DNA of 64,000 nt. Origin: Cladophialophora immunda (lineage: Eukaryota > Ascomycota > Eurotiomycetes > Chaetothyriales > Herpotrichiellaceae). The notes beneath the pieces were generated by a model that was given only the letters and a program-made list of their open reading frames with translations, had not been told where the DNA came from and searched no databases. The translations under genes were made by a program, and so were the position numbers. Below, piece by piece: positions 50,976 to 62,290 of this stretch. Position 1 is the stretch's first letter. Each line of letters starts with the position of its first letter. Location: assembly GCF_000835495.1 (NCBI RefSeq), contig NW_015622544.1:1693704-1757703 (forward strand), given 5' to 3'.

Positions 50976-52817
50976 CTCAACTATGCCGCCACTGTCGCCC
51001 AGTCTGGTCGCCCCGAGAGGCCGCGACGCAACAAAATCACCCGTGTGCGCACGGCCTGCGAATCCTGCAAACGGCGCAGGTCCAAGGTAGGTGAAAACTC
51101 CCACCCTGCTTGTAGCCCGTGCCGAGGGGGGCGAGGCTGAACGAGACCTGGCAATATAGTGTAGCGGCGTCCCTGCGCCGTGCAAAGCGTGCTTGCAGAG
51201 CGGCATCCAGTGTACTTTTGACCCTTCGCTCGACGGCCGACGTGCAGGCCACCGTGAAGACCGTGAAGCTCTGTTTTTACAGAACCGCCTCCTCACGGCA
51301 TTACTCCAAGTCGTCCGATATCGCTCCAGCTCCCAGGTCGAAGCCGTCATCAATTGTCTCCGCGTAGACAATCCGACTCATGATATCTTTGCAACAATCC
51401 AAGAGTGTCTCCAGCAACTCGACGACGGCGACGCTGCGGCGACCTCAGCGGATGCGTTGCAACCTGACTTCGAACAACAGCTACAAGCCTCATCGTCCGA
51501 ACGGCCTCCGACCGACAATTTACTCGACATCGTCAGTCTGAGCAGGGATCTAGATGGCAGAGAGCCCGCTCCCCACAGTAGCACCCCATCAAGCCACGAC
51601 GATGGGGAGGCCGGAAACCACCCAAACCATCAACACAACAACAAAATCTGCCCAACGTGTAACCAGCCTTCTCTCGCCTCTGCCAGCGCACTGACGCCTC
51701 CGGAAGGTGCCCAAGAGCACCCCGTGCAACCCGTGTCAGACGACGAGCAATACGCACAAGAATCCAACCTCCACAGTGGCAACGCTGAGCACGTCTGTGA
51801 AGCGACACCCCCAGACAGACCGACGACATCTCCGAGACGGCAAAGCAACATTTCCGACTTGCAGCACAGTAGACGGGGGTGGCATTTCTCGTTGCAAGTT
51901 TCGGAAATTGACTCGGCGATTTCTGCTGTAGCCTCAACAGACATTCAGGATGAAGAGGAGGCGCACCAAACAGATGTTTCATATCAACTGGTGGCCCAAC
52001 ACGCACGTGCCGGTCAGGACACAGATACTTGCACCGACCCCAGTGAAGCAGCAAACAGTATTGGTGGTCCGGCTACTCCCGGTTCTTCGCACAACCACGT
52101 ATCCCCGATGTACGGCATTCAAACGCTGATTATGCAGGAGAACACGCCGCTGAGCGACATCATCACTGGATTTCTGGACAGTGCTAAGACCTTGCTCTCA
52201 TACGGTGCCTCGTCCTCTTCTGTTCTTGGTTCGGGCATGATTGATGTGGAGTTGTTTTTCCGTGACAGAACGCAAGAGGACGACTTGACAGTCAGTGGCT
52301 GGGCTTGCGAGGTAAGAGCTCCGCCTCCACGTGGGCCTCAAACCAAACCTTTCCCACCGAGAACTAACTGCGATACCTCTAGGTATGGCGAAGCTTTCAC
52401 GATTGGGACGTGTACGTCCGACTTGCACAAGTTTTAGCCTATACCGCAGTCATGCGCTGGATGCTGGCTCCCACCCAGCACTCCTATGCTGCCATTCCGG
52501 CTATCCTCAGACCGCGACCGATTCAATACTTGGTTCCTCATCACATTGCGCTTGACTTCTTACCACTACCACCGTTGCGCGAAGCTCTCATCAAGAATCT
52601 CCGGGACTGGATGACGGCTTTACCCGCAGCTCGACTCAGCGTCAACTGGGCCCGCAGTATGGACGAAGCAGTAGTTTGGGACGAACAACGCCGTCGCCGC
52701 TCCCTGTCGAAAGACTTCGTGGAACACGTCACAAACTATCAGAATTGGAGCATCGGCGAAAGTATTCTTAGCACGTTTCCTGAAATCAAGGGGTTGGTTC
52801 GGCTTGACAGGATATAA
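50892..52817 (+). CDS. Zn(II)2Cys6 transcription factor with C-terminal DUF3425-like domain
   Basis: Three exons: 50892-51086, 51160-52311 and 52383-52817; 593 aa. Intron 1 (73 nt) lies just before the third zinc-binding cysteine. Splicing completes TACESCKRRRSK-CSGVPAPCK followed by ACLQSGIQC (C-x2-C-x6-C-x6-C-x2-C-x6-C). A 12-residue poly-Asn run precedes the finger. The middle, about 150-390, is low-complexity and Ser/Asp/Gln-rich. The C-terminal part carries VWRSFHDWDVYVRLAQVLAY and RPRPIQYLVPHHIALDFLPL, characteristic of DUF3425. That domain is more often fused to bZIP domains. It is a nuclear regulator; targets are unknown. The neighbouring SDR lies 1.4 kb away. Confidence 0.9.
50939..50974. 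repeat. (CAA)12 trinucleotide repeat encoding poly-Asn
   Basis: Twelve CAA units in exon 1 of the transcription factor, read as AAC codons giving an Asn homopolymer. The length may vary between strains. Confidence 0.85.
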
Positions 52818-54243
52818 GGATTAACGCTGGCGTTGTTGGTTCCCCAGGCTGTGGAGATCCATGAGGGTGCCGTTTCCTGATATTGCCTTTGTACGAGACA
52901 CGACGAGACGCAGCGTTCTACTTTGCCATACAAACTATCACATAGCAGGGCACATGTGTCTTTCCAATCTAATGACGCCGAGCAACAGCCATTGGCAAGT
53001 TACTTCGGGCGCGGTCTGTCGAGCTCTAGGTCTCCCAGATACCTCCAAGGCTGAGAGCTTAGGGAGGTGAAGTCGGCAAGCTCCGAGCCGCTTGCGTATG
53101 CTGATCGATGATCGAAAATGTGGATCGATGATCGCGTCTTGCGATCTGGTCCAGAGCTGCATCATGCGCTCCCAGTTCCCTGAAGCAGTCTTCAGCCACA
53201 CCTGCAAGTGCTGCTCAGGGGACATGTTAGCCACAGTTGTCGAGTCTGCCATACGACTTTGCTCGACCAGCTATCGCGAATCCCCTTCCCTTACGTGCCT
53301 CCCATTGTCCTCGATCCTTCGCCGACAGATGAAAAGAATGAAAACCTGCCACAGGCTGTATGGGCAGGGTTGACGGGGAGCACAAAGGCAACTGTTGCAA
53401 CCCGAATCCCACGCAGGTGGATTGAAGACGACGGCTTGAAGACTGGGTCGAGTCGAGGTGGCACGAGCACATGAGAATGCTGTCTGTTTCCTGGAAGGCC
53501 AGGGGAGTCCGGCACCAGGACATCGGGAGGAAGAATCCAGGTCTCTCAGCGATAGTGAAAACAGGGGGACTACATGGGAAGCCGGCTCAGAGCAGGGCAC
53601 ACAAAGACGCCGCAGACCTCTGCTGCATCATCGCAGAGTGACGCTGCTCATGTCGTGTATGCTCGAGCAGTGGGAACAGGAATATGCATCGCAATTCAGG
53701 CGTAGCAGGTATCAGTCGTGGCGGACTGCTATTTCGAGTACCAGACAAGCAGAGACTACTGAACAGCAGCTGCCCATTTCCATCTTCAAACCTCCTGCCT
53801 CTCACAAGGCTGAAGCCCTCAATGACAGACTCAGGTATCGTCGCCGATGTCTCCTCGTTGGCATCCTTTGAGACGTCCACCTGGGCCATCTGGGTCTCGC
53901 CCGCTTCTCCCGCTCCTGGTCTTCTTGATCCATGTTTCACGTTCCACTCAAAAGACAAAGGGCGCCACTGGCGGCTTCTTGATGTTTAAAGAGTGCGAGG
54001 GAACCTTCAAAGCTTTCCGTTCAGACCGAACGAGACTGCAAACTAGCCAACTTGGAAGCTGCGTTTCAGAGTCGGATTCCCTAGCATCCATACGCTTCGC
54101 AGGTTACACAAAAACCCCTCTGCCCCTCTTCAGACCGTCCTGAGCTCTCGAATCTCGTCACCGGTTTGTTTCTGAAAAGACAGGAAGAAGGCTATTCGAT
54201 TGTGTCTGCTTTTGAGATCCCCTCCACGGTTGCTCGACTCAAC
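52818..54243. other. 1.4-kb gap without a supportable gene
   Basis: Overlapping motif-free frames on both strands (for example 53458-53871 + and 53587-53958 -). No repeats or mobile-element signatures were noted. Confidence 0.5.
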
Positions 54244-55373
54244 ATGTCAGAGCTGGTAGATCTCTCCGCCCTTCAGGGCCGATCCGTCATGGTCCTAGGT
54301 GGGTGCTTCCATTCAACTCGAAAGAATAACTCTCAGAGACATTCTGTTTGGTTCCCCCCACCCGCCGGCATTGAACATGCACTGTTCTTCCATTGACGCT
54401 TTCGCAGGCGGAGCTTCAGGCTTGGGGCTTGCCATCGCCAACCGCTTCGCCCATGCAGGCGCCCACATTACCATCGCAGATCTCAATGTCGAAGGTGGCA
54501 CTCGTGCGGTTAAGGATCTCCAGGCGCAGGGCCTCTCCGCAACGTTTGTTAACTGTGACGTGACGGACCATTTCAGCTCTATGCAAGCTTTCGATCACGC
54601 CCTTCGGTCTTCGCCAAACAATTCGATTGATGTTACGGCATTGATCGCGGGCGTCATAGGTGAGGCCGGAAGCCTGGTCGACAAAGTGCTAGATTCACAA
54701 AGCAAGAAACATGTCCACCCGCCTGAGCTACACCATTCGGCCTTGGACGTCAACCTTCTTGGAGTGTACCAGTGTGCGTATTTGGCCCTGTGGTATATGA
54801 CAGTCGACAGGCATGGGCCTGGCACACCGGCGAAAGACAAGAAGTTCTCCAAGTCACTCATCTTCGTGAGTTCGACGGTTGCTTACACAGACGTCGGGAA
54901 CTTTGCCGACTATCATGCCTCCAAGTGTGAGTTCCGTCCTGTTCTAGCTCAGGCTTTTCTTTCTCTCTATGCTATGAGCTTTCTGCAGATTTCAGATACT
55001 GACGTCTATTTCCTCTGCAGTCGGCATCCGGGGTCTTTTCCGAGGCCTGCGCCACGAGACTCCCCGCCTCAACATTCGCACAAATTGTCTAGCACCTTAC
55101 TTTATGCGCACTCCACTGGTCGAGAATGCGCTGGATACCTTTGCCGCTGCGGGGATGGAGCCAGGAAAGGGTTTCACCTTTGTGGAAATGGAGACCGTGG
55201 TTGATGCGGCGGGCCGATTCGCGGTCGACGAGAGCTTGCATGGACGAGCCATTGCAATCCTCCCGGACCCGGAGGGCGCTGTCGATTTGAAAGATGACGA
55301 GGAGGGACTGTGGGCGGGGGAGGTCTTCAAAAAGGTGCAAGACAAGAGGAGGGCGGCGGGCGATATGATTTAG
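54244..55373 (+). CDS. short-chain dehydrogenase/reductase (15-hydroxyprostaglandin-dehydrogenase-like)
   Basis: Three exons: 54244-54298, 54408-54926 and 55021-55373; 308 aa, introns 109 and 94 nt. Splicing forms the dinucleotide site SVMVLGGASGLGLAIANRFA (GxxxGxG). ITIADLN supplies the acidic residue that favours NAD+, and FVNCDVTD is also present. LDVNLLGVYQ carries the Asn. The active site is LIFVSSTVAYTD with the catalytic Ser and YHASK (Tyr-x3-Lys), where the Lys precedes the second intron. After it come FGIRGLFRGLRHE and IRTNCLAPYFMRTPLV (the NxxxPxxxxT segment). It is a classical SDR; the substrate is unknown. No targeting signal is seen. Confidence 0.9.
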
Positions 55374-56357
55374 GATGTGTATGCTCTGTTGGCAGTCGGA
55401 GGAGAGCTGTCAGAGGTGAAAAGCTGGTGAGACAGGGGCACCACACAGGTATAGATGCGAGAGACACGGCGATTCTGCCGGTTTACCACGTATGTCTCGC
55501 ACCGCACTCGAAGGAGAGCAAGGTAATGACATGGTAAAGCACCGAGTAACGAATTCAACTCCCGTTGGGCCAGCATATGCAGATCCGAGAAGCTTGTAGC
55601 AGTTCCAGCCTTCCCTCTATATCACTCATTGGCTTGTGACAAGCTTGCAGCCACAGCTACACTCAGAGACGACTGGCCCGCAGACATCTCCATGTCCCAT
55701 CTCATGGTGTGGAAGTGGGGACATTGAAAGAGCCAGCCGAGCACGAGAGAGAGAGAGAGAGGGGGGGGGGGAGTGCTCAGCTCATCCCACTGGGACATCC
55801 AACGTACCCGCCTAAGCAGAGGGAGGGGAGCCAGTGTGCCGTGGAAATGGAAAGAGGTAAATACCATTTCTTCCTCGAGGCTTTTGCTCGTCTACTAATC
55901 CCGAATTCAATCAGCCCTTCCTTCCTTGCCCTAATCTTCGTCCAGGTTCGTGACGGGGAGAGTAACTATTAATTGATGTATTACCTCGGCTACCCGTAGG
56001 TAGCTCTACTCCACACAAAAGGGCATAAAACGTATCTGGAAGTTCCCCGAGGGGGAGAGAGAGCCAGGCTCTGTTGCAACAAATTACACCATCCAGCTGG
56101 AGTGTTTCTCCCATTGAACTGACGGCGCCGACACAGCTGGGGCGACGAGCAGGAAGCGGGAAGTAGGCAACAAGCACCAGTCAGAGCTTCGTCGCTACAA
56201 CATACCTAGGATACTTTTAGAGGCACCGACCAACCAACATACACTCACCCACGCACCAGCGCACCAGACGCTCGAATCAACTACTAAATCATCACTCACT
56301 CACACACATACACTCAAATCTCCTAACCCCCCGGGGCTCCAAAAGAATAAGGAAAAA
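55374..56357. other. SDR-hydratase intergenic with purine tract
   Basis: About 1 kb without a gene. It contains the GA/G tract listed separately and, just before 56358, a CA-rich leader (56230-56330). Confidence 0.5.
55740..55777. repeat. (GA)n/(G)n purine tract flanked by AGCAC...GTGCT
   Basis: A GA dinucleotide run (about 55745-55760) passes into about 11 G residues. It is bracketed by the inverted pentamers AGCAC and GTGCT. It may adopt non-B structure; significance is unknown. Confidence 0.7.
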
Positions 56358-57230
56358 ATGTCGCCTTACCCGTCGACGCTGACGACGCCGCCGCCGGCGA
56401 CACCCAACACGCTCCTCCTCTTCCCCCAACCGGGAGTGGTGGTGGTGGTGCTCAACAACCCGCGGGGGCTGAACTGCCTGTCGACGGCGATGCACTGGGC
56501 GCTGCACCACCTGCTGGAGTGGTACGACAACGAAGGGTCGCTGCGGTGCTGCGTGGTGACAGGGATGGGGCGGGCGTTCTGCGCGGGCGCCGACCTGAAG
56601 GAGTGGAACGAGTCCAACGCCCGTCGCGCCGCGGGCGGAGATGGCCAACGCGTCATGCCCAGCAGCGGGTTTGGGGCCGTGAGCCGGCGCGCGGGCAAGA
56701 AGCCCGTCATCGGCGCGGTCAACGGCCTGGCCTTTGGCGGCGGGATGGAGATGGTCGCCAACATGGACCTGGTCGTCGCGGCCCAGTCCGCCCAGTTCGC
56801 CCTGCCCGAGGTCAAGCGCGGGGTGGTCGCCATCGCCGGCGCGCTGCCCAGGATCATGCGCACCCTCGGCCGCCCCAGGGCCATGGAGATGGCCTTGACC
56901 GGACGGACCGTCTCCGCCGCCGAGGCCAGGGAATGGGGCATGGTCAACGCCGTGACCGAGGACGCCCCCGTCGACGCCGACATCCTGGACAGGCCCGTCG
57001 TCAAGAAGGCTCTGGAGTATGCCGCGGAGATTGGCAACAACAGCCCCGACAGTGTCATCATCAGCCGCGCAGGCGTGATTCAGGGTTGGGAAGATGGCAG
57101 TGCGGAACATGCAACTCAGAACATTGTCGAGGTCTATTCCAAGAGGCTGAATGAGGGAGAGAACATTCGCGAGGGTGTCCGAGCATTTGTAGAGAAGCGG
57201 GCCCCGAGATGGGTCCCCAGCAAGTTGTAA
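56358..57230 (+). CDS. enoyl-CoA hydratase/isomerase family protein, peroxisomal (SKL end)
   Basis: A 290-aa intron-less frame of the crotonase superfamily. The oxyanion-hole loop is GRAFCAGADLKEW. The second is AVNGLAFGGGMEMVANMDLV. The two catalytic glutamates of true hydratases are at the right spacing: Glu131 in GGGME and Glu151 in FALPEVKRG, 20 residues apart as in rat mitochondrial hydratase. The protein ends in Ser-Lys-Leu, a canonical PTS1, so it should be imported into peroxisomes for beta-oxidation or branched amino-acid breakdown. The first 20 residues are Pro/Thr-rich and dispensable-looking. Base composition in its first 700 nt is much richer in G+C than neighbouring genes. Confidence 0.92.
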   Translation: MSPYPSTLTTPPPATPNTLLLFPQPGVVVVVLNNPRGLNCLSTAMHWALHHLLEWYDNEGSLRCCVVTGMGRAFCAGADLKEWNESNARRAAGGDGQRVMPSSGFGAVSRRAGKKPVIGAVNGLAFGGGMEMVANMDLVVAAQSAQFALPEVKRGVVAIAGALPRIMRTLGRPRAMEMALTGRTVSAAEAREWGMVNAVTEDAPVDADILDRPVVKKALEYAAEIGNNSPDSVIISRAGVIQGWEDGSAEHATQNIVEVYSKRLNEGENIREGVRAFVEKRAPRWVPSKL

Positions 57231-57786
57231 ACAGGAATAGGATACAAATGCAAAAACAATTTGGATTGATCATCATCGGCCACTTTTGCCTTCATGGATT
57301 CAGAAGATGGAATGGAGCTACCTGGAACATGAACCTGGGAATCAGCAAGCACAAGACTTTGACCACGGATTGAATCTGGTTTGACATTTTTTCTCTGCCT
57401 GAAACGCATGACACACGATTCATGACTGTGCATACTAGGAGTGTATTCCCTCTGATTCCCAGTCTTTGCCCACCATGTCCCGCATCCATTCTTCAAAATA
57501 TTGTCTCGTACAAAATGCATGTGAGAATACTGGACCTTTTTAAGAGAAATCACCCTTGGAAGCACATCATCTTGGGAAAACTCCGGTGGTGATGTTGATT
57601 TGAGCAAATATTTCAAGACGCCAGTCGATCAGTGGAGAGCCATTTGGGAGCCGCCTCTCAGCCGATATCAGACCGCCATTGACAACGAGCGAGGCCCATG
57701 TGTCAGAAAGGTCAAGGACCGCACGAGAGCCGACCGAGTCGTAGGTTGGGGGGTATCAATATGTGGGGGAGGGTGCGTGATGCTTA
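57231..57786. other. convergent intergenic hydratase / MCM1
   Basis: 3' ends of two converging genes. A minus-strand frame (57616-57134) overlaps the hydratase 3' end in reverse and has no motif. Confidence 0.5.
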
Positions 57787-58524
57787 TTATGCACGTTGAT
57801 GTTGAGGCATTTGGGGCATGCCGCCATACTGGCCGCTCTGATTCTGTTGTTGCAGTTGCTGGTAGTACAAGGCTTGCTGCTGTTGTTCCGGAGTCATGCC
57901 ATACCCAGTATGAGGGGCGGGTCGAGGCACGCCGGCAGCGGCAGGAGGCATGGAGGGGACATCGTCAGGCGAGGCGACATCATCAGCGGTGTCGACACCA
58001 TTCTCGTTGCCAGACGGTTCTGGAGCATTCAAGCATGCCTAGGGCTGATGTCAGGACCAATTCGCTATGAAACCTTGAATGTAGATATACCTGAATGAGA
58101 TTCTTGCCCTCTGCTTTGGTGACCAGAGGTTGCAGTTTCGGGGTGGTGAAGGTGTACACAAGACCAGTTTCTGAGACGACCAACAAGAGGACTTGAGTGC
58201 CAGTGAGGACAGACAGTTCATATGCCTGGGGTCAGAGTCAGTACGCGTGCATTGCAACATTTGGAAAAGGCTGAGCCTGACCTTCTTCATGATACCAGCC
58301 TTTCTCTTGGAGAATGTGATGTGGCGACGGGATTTATCTTGGATGAACTTGATCTCAATCTTTCTGCGTTCTCGTCCTCCCTTCTCGTCATCGTCATCAT
58401 CATCCTCGCCCGCCATGGAGGCTCTTGGTCGCTTGGTGCCTCGGGAGTCGACGCCATTGCCGGCAAGGTCGTCGCCGGGGGAGGGGTGCTCGAGGCTGGC
58501 AGAAGGGTCGGTGATGTCCGCCAT
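57787..58524 (-). CDS. MCM1: MADS-box transcription factor Mcm1 (SRF type)
   Basis: Three exons: 58524-58282, 58225-58091 and 58038-57787; 209 aa, introns 56 and 52 nt, all phase 0. The SRF-type MADS domain (about 55-112) reads RRKIEIKFIQDKSRRHITFS, KRKAGIMKK, then AYELSVLTGTQVLLLVVSET, and ends GLVYTFTTPKLQPLV. This gives the DNA-binding helix and dimer strand. The first intron splits the domain after GIMKK. Upstream is an acidic stretch (EDDDDDDEKGG) as in fungal Mcm1. The C terminus is Gln/Pro/Gly-rich (GMTPEQQQQALYYQQLQQQN). Mcm1 partners with mating-type and other factors to control mating, cell cycle and development. A possible 5'-leader intron lies at 58622-58567. Confidence 0.95.
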
Positions 58525-61480
58525 AATGGGATCGTATGGAATGGATCGAGTATGACAATGTCTACCCTAAAGAAGTAAAGTGTCAATAGACGAAAGAGGA
58601 AGTCGGTCGACGGATAGAATACCTTTTAAGAAGTGGTGTGGTCGACTGGATCTCAGGCAGCAGCAGTGATTGGCGACGCGACTGAAAACGGTACCGAGTG
58701 TCAGTGACTTGGACCAAGTGAAGCAAAGACGAGACTCTGAGCAACAGTGACGATTGGTGAAGAGATGGCACGGATTGGACAGCGAGGTTGGTATAGCAGA
58801 GGACGTACTCGGCAAAGCGCAGGGACACGGGTGCGGTAAGCTCAGGTACCGCCGCAGGGAAATCCGGGGCAAACGGCAGGTAACTTGGAAAGGCGAAGAA
58901 GGGGGTCAAGCTTTGTGGGCAGAGGGCGGATGTGCAACAATCAGACTGCAATGGGATAAGAAGTGGGTTTGGAATACAGAGAAGTAACCACTTTCTGTAT
59001 GGACTGAGATCTGGATAGAAAACGGTTTGGTGTGCAGGAGGAGGGAGCTTCGGGAGGTTCTGAAGAAGGAAACAAAGACAAAGGGGAGGGGGGGTGGAAG
59101 GGGAAAAGAGGGGCGGAGTCTTTCGGCAGAATCAGAGACGGCAAAATGGGTGGCTTGGGGGACAGTCGGGCAGGTGGGCAGGTGGTGGGCTGTGCAACTT
59201 GAGTGAATGTGCGGGCACCGGCCATGGGCAAAAAGGTGGTCTGAGACTCTGAGCAAGCGGTGGGTTGCAGTGCCAGAGGGGAAAGGCTGGTGGACCAATG
59301 AGCGAGCGTGCATGCAGCCCGCCCGTGACCCAAAAGTGGGGGGCTGATGGACGGGCCTTGGCGACGAGCAAGACGGAACCTAGGGGGCGTGACTGGGCAC
59401 ACACAACCAACCCTCGTCCCTCTCGCTCACTCTCACACGCAGACGCTGGAACTCCACTTTTTCCTTCTCTCTCTGTGGCAAGTCGAGTCTGGCTGGGGGA
59501 GTGTGGGTGGGCAAGTAGATTTCCCGTTTTCCCTTTGCTCAGGGCTTTGGTCCTCGACAGAAAAAATCGCCAGCCACCCGTGAACCAGCGGGCACACGCT
59601 CTCATGTTGGCCGACAACGGGAATGACGATGGCCATGACGACCATGATCAACATGCCTCGATTGTCAAAAGTACCAACACAGGATTGTGAGGGCCCTTCG
59701 TTCGTGTTCGTGGAGGAGCTTGTCATGGACATACTGTGCTCAATGCGGGATGGTCGAAAAGGATGATCCTCGCCTTGTGGATGGAACAGGAAACAACGAC
59801 ACAACTAAAAAGCGAGCCAAAGACCATGGAAGACACAACGTACCTTTTCCCCAAGAGCCAGGAATAGCGTCGAGAATCAGATTGGGACACGGATGTGACG
59901 TGTCGCGGTTGATCAATTGATCGAAGGACGGGTTGATTAATGAAGCACACAGGTCGGATGGATGGTATTTCGGTCGCTGGGCGAGACCGAGGGTCGAGGG
60001 TCGAGGGGGATTCTGGAAGCGGGATGCTCGACTGCTGGGAATTCAATGGTCGCCCGGGACACCCAGATCAAAGCAACAAGCCGCACAGGACAACCGTGGA
60101 CAGTGGCAGATCTATCTGGATCTCGTCGAACACAGGCTTGAAAACACGTTGGGATGGATGGTGGATGGGACAGGGCGCGCGCGCCGTGAGACACAGCGAC
60201 AGGACAGTGGACAGTGGCAGAATGGAGGATGGACGAGAGAGGAAAGGGAGTCGGAAAGGGCATAGCGGCAGCTGCCTGCCTTTTGTAGACAGAAGGCCAC
60301 CTGGGGACCGCCCAAGCAGCGCTGGCAGCCCCGGGCACACCTGGGCCGTGATTGGGCCAGGACCAGCAGCGGATCATTCTTTCCCCGACATGTTTGGGTC
60401 CCTGGGCCTGCTCTCTAAGGGCCTTTGGGGGGAGGGGGCCGCCCCAGTCGACGCCCGGAGTGCCAATGATGGGCAGTGGGCAGTGGCCAGAGGCTGTTTG
60501 GGCGGGTGTCACTGGCCCAGTCGGGGCGGTTTATCCACTCAACGAGGCCATTTGCAACTAGCCCGGGTCGCTAGTTCGACTCCTGCGTCTCGTTAGCTGA
60601 CTGACCACCACGGACCACGGCTTCTTGATGCAACTTATCGCACAAGTGCTCACCGGCTCACGCTTCAGCATGAGCTCGTGAGCGGAGGCAGAACATGGGT
60701 GGAAGCCGGGCGATTGAGTCTTCCAGATGCTTTCCCATCCAGCCATCACAGGAGAGAAGGCACCCAGGCACCCCCAACACATGACGCCGAGGATTTGTTA
60801 TTTCCCTTTCTACTCCGTATCATCATTCAATTCAATATTGCTACCCACTGCTAACCATCCATCCCTCGTCTCTACCGAGTACCCTGTACCTCCCACCAAA
60901 CTCCCCCACTCCGGGCTTGCCTGCTCCCTGACTAGCGCAATCCAACAGCCTGTTAGCCCCGAGATTAGCAACACCCGCTCTAATGGCCCAGCTGATTCAT
61001 CACCGCCACCAGCCCGTCACTAGCTGGTCACGATGACATCCGTTCCTCTCCAGCTTCCAGTACTCCTCCTTCCCACAAACATCCGTGTCCTATAGCCATT
61101 GGGGATTTCATGGGCTGCATTATTGGACATCAGGGCAAAAAAACACAGTAAGCTCGCATATCACAGAGTCAATGACATCGACCCGCGTGGTTTGGGCGTC
61201 TGTGGCTTTGATATCCACACACAAATCCCATCCACTTCCTCCCTTATATCGGAGTCTACCGGCTTTTTGGCTCTCATGACTATTGTCTGTGCAACCCAGT
61301 CCTGCTCCTGTCTCATAAGCCTGTTCGGCAAATGAAAAATTACCCCTCCCAGAGACCGTTGCGCGACAGGCCTTCATAGGTACGAGGTACTCATCTGCAC
61401 TGACCGACCCACAACAGCCTCGTTCCACTGCTACTTATTCATCACGAACCATCATGTACTCCGTACATCATCCGCCATCA
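58525..61480. promoter_or_regulatory. about 3-kb gene-free region upstream of MCM1
   Basis: No supportable gene lies between the SDR 3' end (61481) and the MCM1 start. Minus-strand sequence next to MCM1 is pyrimidine-rich (59000-59550) and carries a plausible leader intron at 58622-58567 (GTATTC...TTTAG). Frames up to 218 codons around 59940-60596 overlap on both strands and have no motif. A long leader and promoter is the simplest reading; a non-coding RNA is possible. Confidence 0.45.
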
Positions 61481-62290
61481 TCATGGAGGGATCTGCTGGC
61501 CTTTCCAATCCCAGCATTTCCCCCGGCTACTTTCCTGCAACCCGTTGACGACGTCTATCAGTCTCTGAGCGCTGAAGTCGGGACTGAACAGCTTCTCCGG
61601 GGGCGTGCTGTTCCAAAACTCCCTGCTCAGACTGGTTTTGACCGTTCCTGGATGTAGCCCGACGCACATGGCGCTGTGTCCGCTCTGCATCTCCAGAAAT
61701 ATGTCGGTAGACCTGACCAGTTGATTGACTGCGGCCTTGGAAGCTCGATAGCTATACCATCCTCCTAATCGATTGTCCGTGATCGATCCGACTCTAGCGC
61801 TCATCAGTGCCAGCACGGCCCAATTGGGCAACCCGTCCTCGAGCACCATCTTTGTCGACTTCCGCGGGAGGAAGCTGGCGAAATGTTTCACAAGCATCAT
61901 GGGTGCCAGGAGGTTGAGCTTGAGCGTCTGCAGCGCGGCGTCATATTCAATCTTTTCCGGTGCTTTCTCGGGTATCAACATGCCAGGTATCAGGAACCCC
62001 ATGCGTAGATGTGCGTTCTTTTCCTTCGATCTGTCGTGGTATCGATCCTTGCAGTACCCAGCCAGCTTGGCAATCGAAGGCTCGGAAAGCACATCACACT
62101 CCTGCACGTCGAGGCGCGATGCTTGTGCTGCAGAGAGCTCCAGCGACGAGAGCAGCCTCTCCTTGGCGCCGTCCAGATCTGAACGTGCCGTCGCAACAAC
62201 GGGCACGCTCGCGGGCAGAGTCCGAAGCAAGTGACGGGTCAATGCGAAGCCAATGCCTCTCGACGAGGGGGTCACGAGTGCCCAAGCCAT
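61481..62290 (-). CDS. short-chain dehydrogenase/reductase
   Basis: A 269-aa intron-less frame. The N-terminal cofactor loop is slightly divergent: ALVTPSSRGIGFALTRHLL (TPxSRGIG). VVATARSDLDGAKE follows, with an Arg after the second strand that suggests NADP(H). LDVQECDV and LKLNLLAPMMLVKHF (the Asn of the tetrad) follow. The active site is LALMSARVGSI with Ser, and WYSYRASKAAVNQLVRS with Tyr-x3-Lys. CVGLHPGTVKTSLSREF matches the C-factor-like SDR group. A substrate cannot be given. The next gene to the right is a tetraspanin on the same strand. Confidence 0.88.
   Translation of the reverse strand: MAWALVTPSSRGIGFALTRHLLRTLPASVPVVATARSDLDGAKERLLSSLELSAAQASRLDVQECDVLSEPSIAKLAGYCKDRYHDRSKEKNAHLRMGFLIPGMLIPEKAPEKIEYDAALQTLKLNLLAPMMLVKHFASFLPRKSTKMVLEDGLPNWAVLALMSARVGSITDNRLGGWYSYRASKAAVNQLVRSTDIFLEMQSGHSAMCVGLHPGTVKTSLSREFWNSTPPEKLFSPDFSAQRLIDVVNGLQESSRGKCWDWKGQQIPP

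Noticed and set aside
56292..57110. 272-codon minus-strand and overlapping plus-strand frames
   Set aside because: Shadows of the GC-rich crotonase gene.
60562..60600. tRNA-like B box (AGTTCGACTCC)
   Set aside because: The T stem does not pair and no A box or acceptor stem fits nearby.
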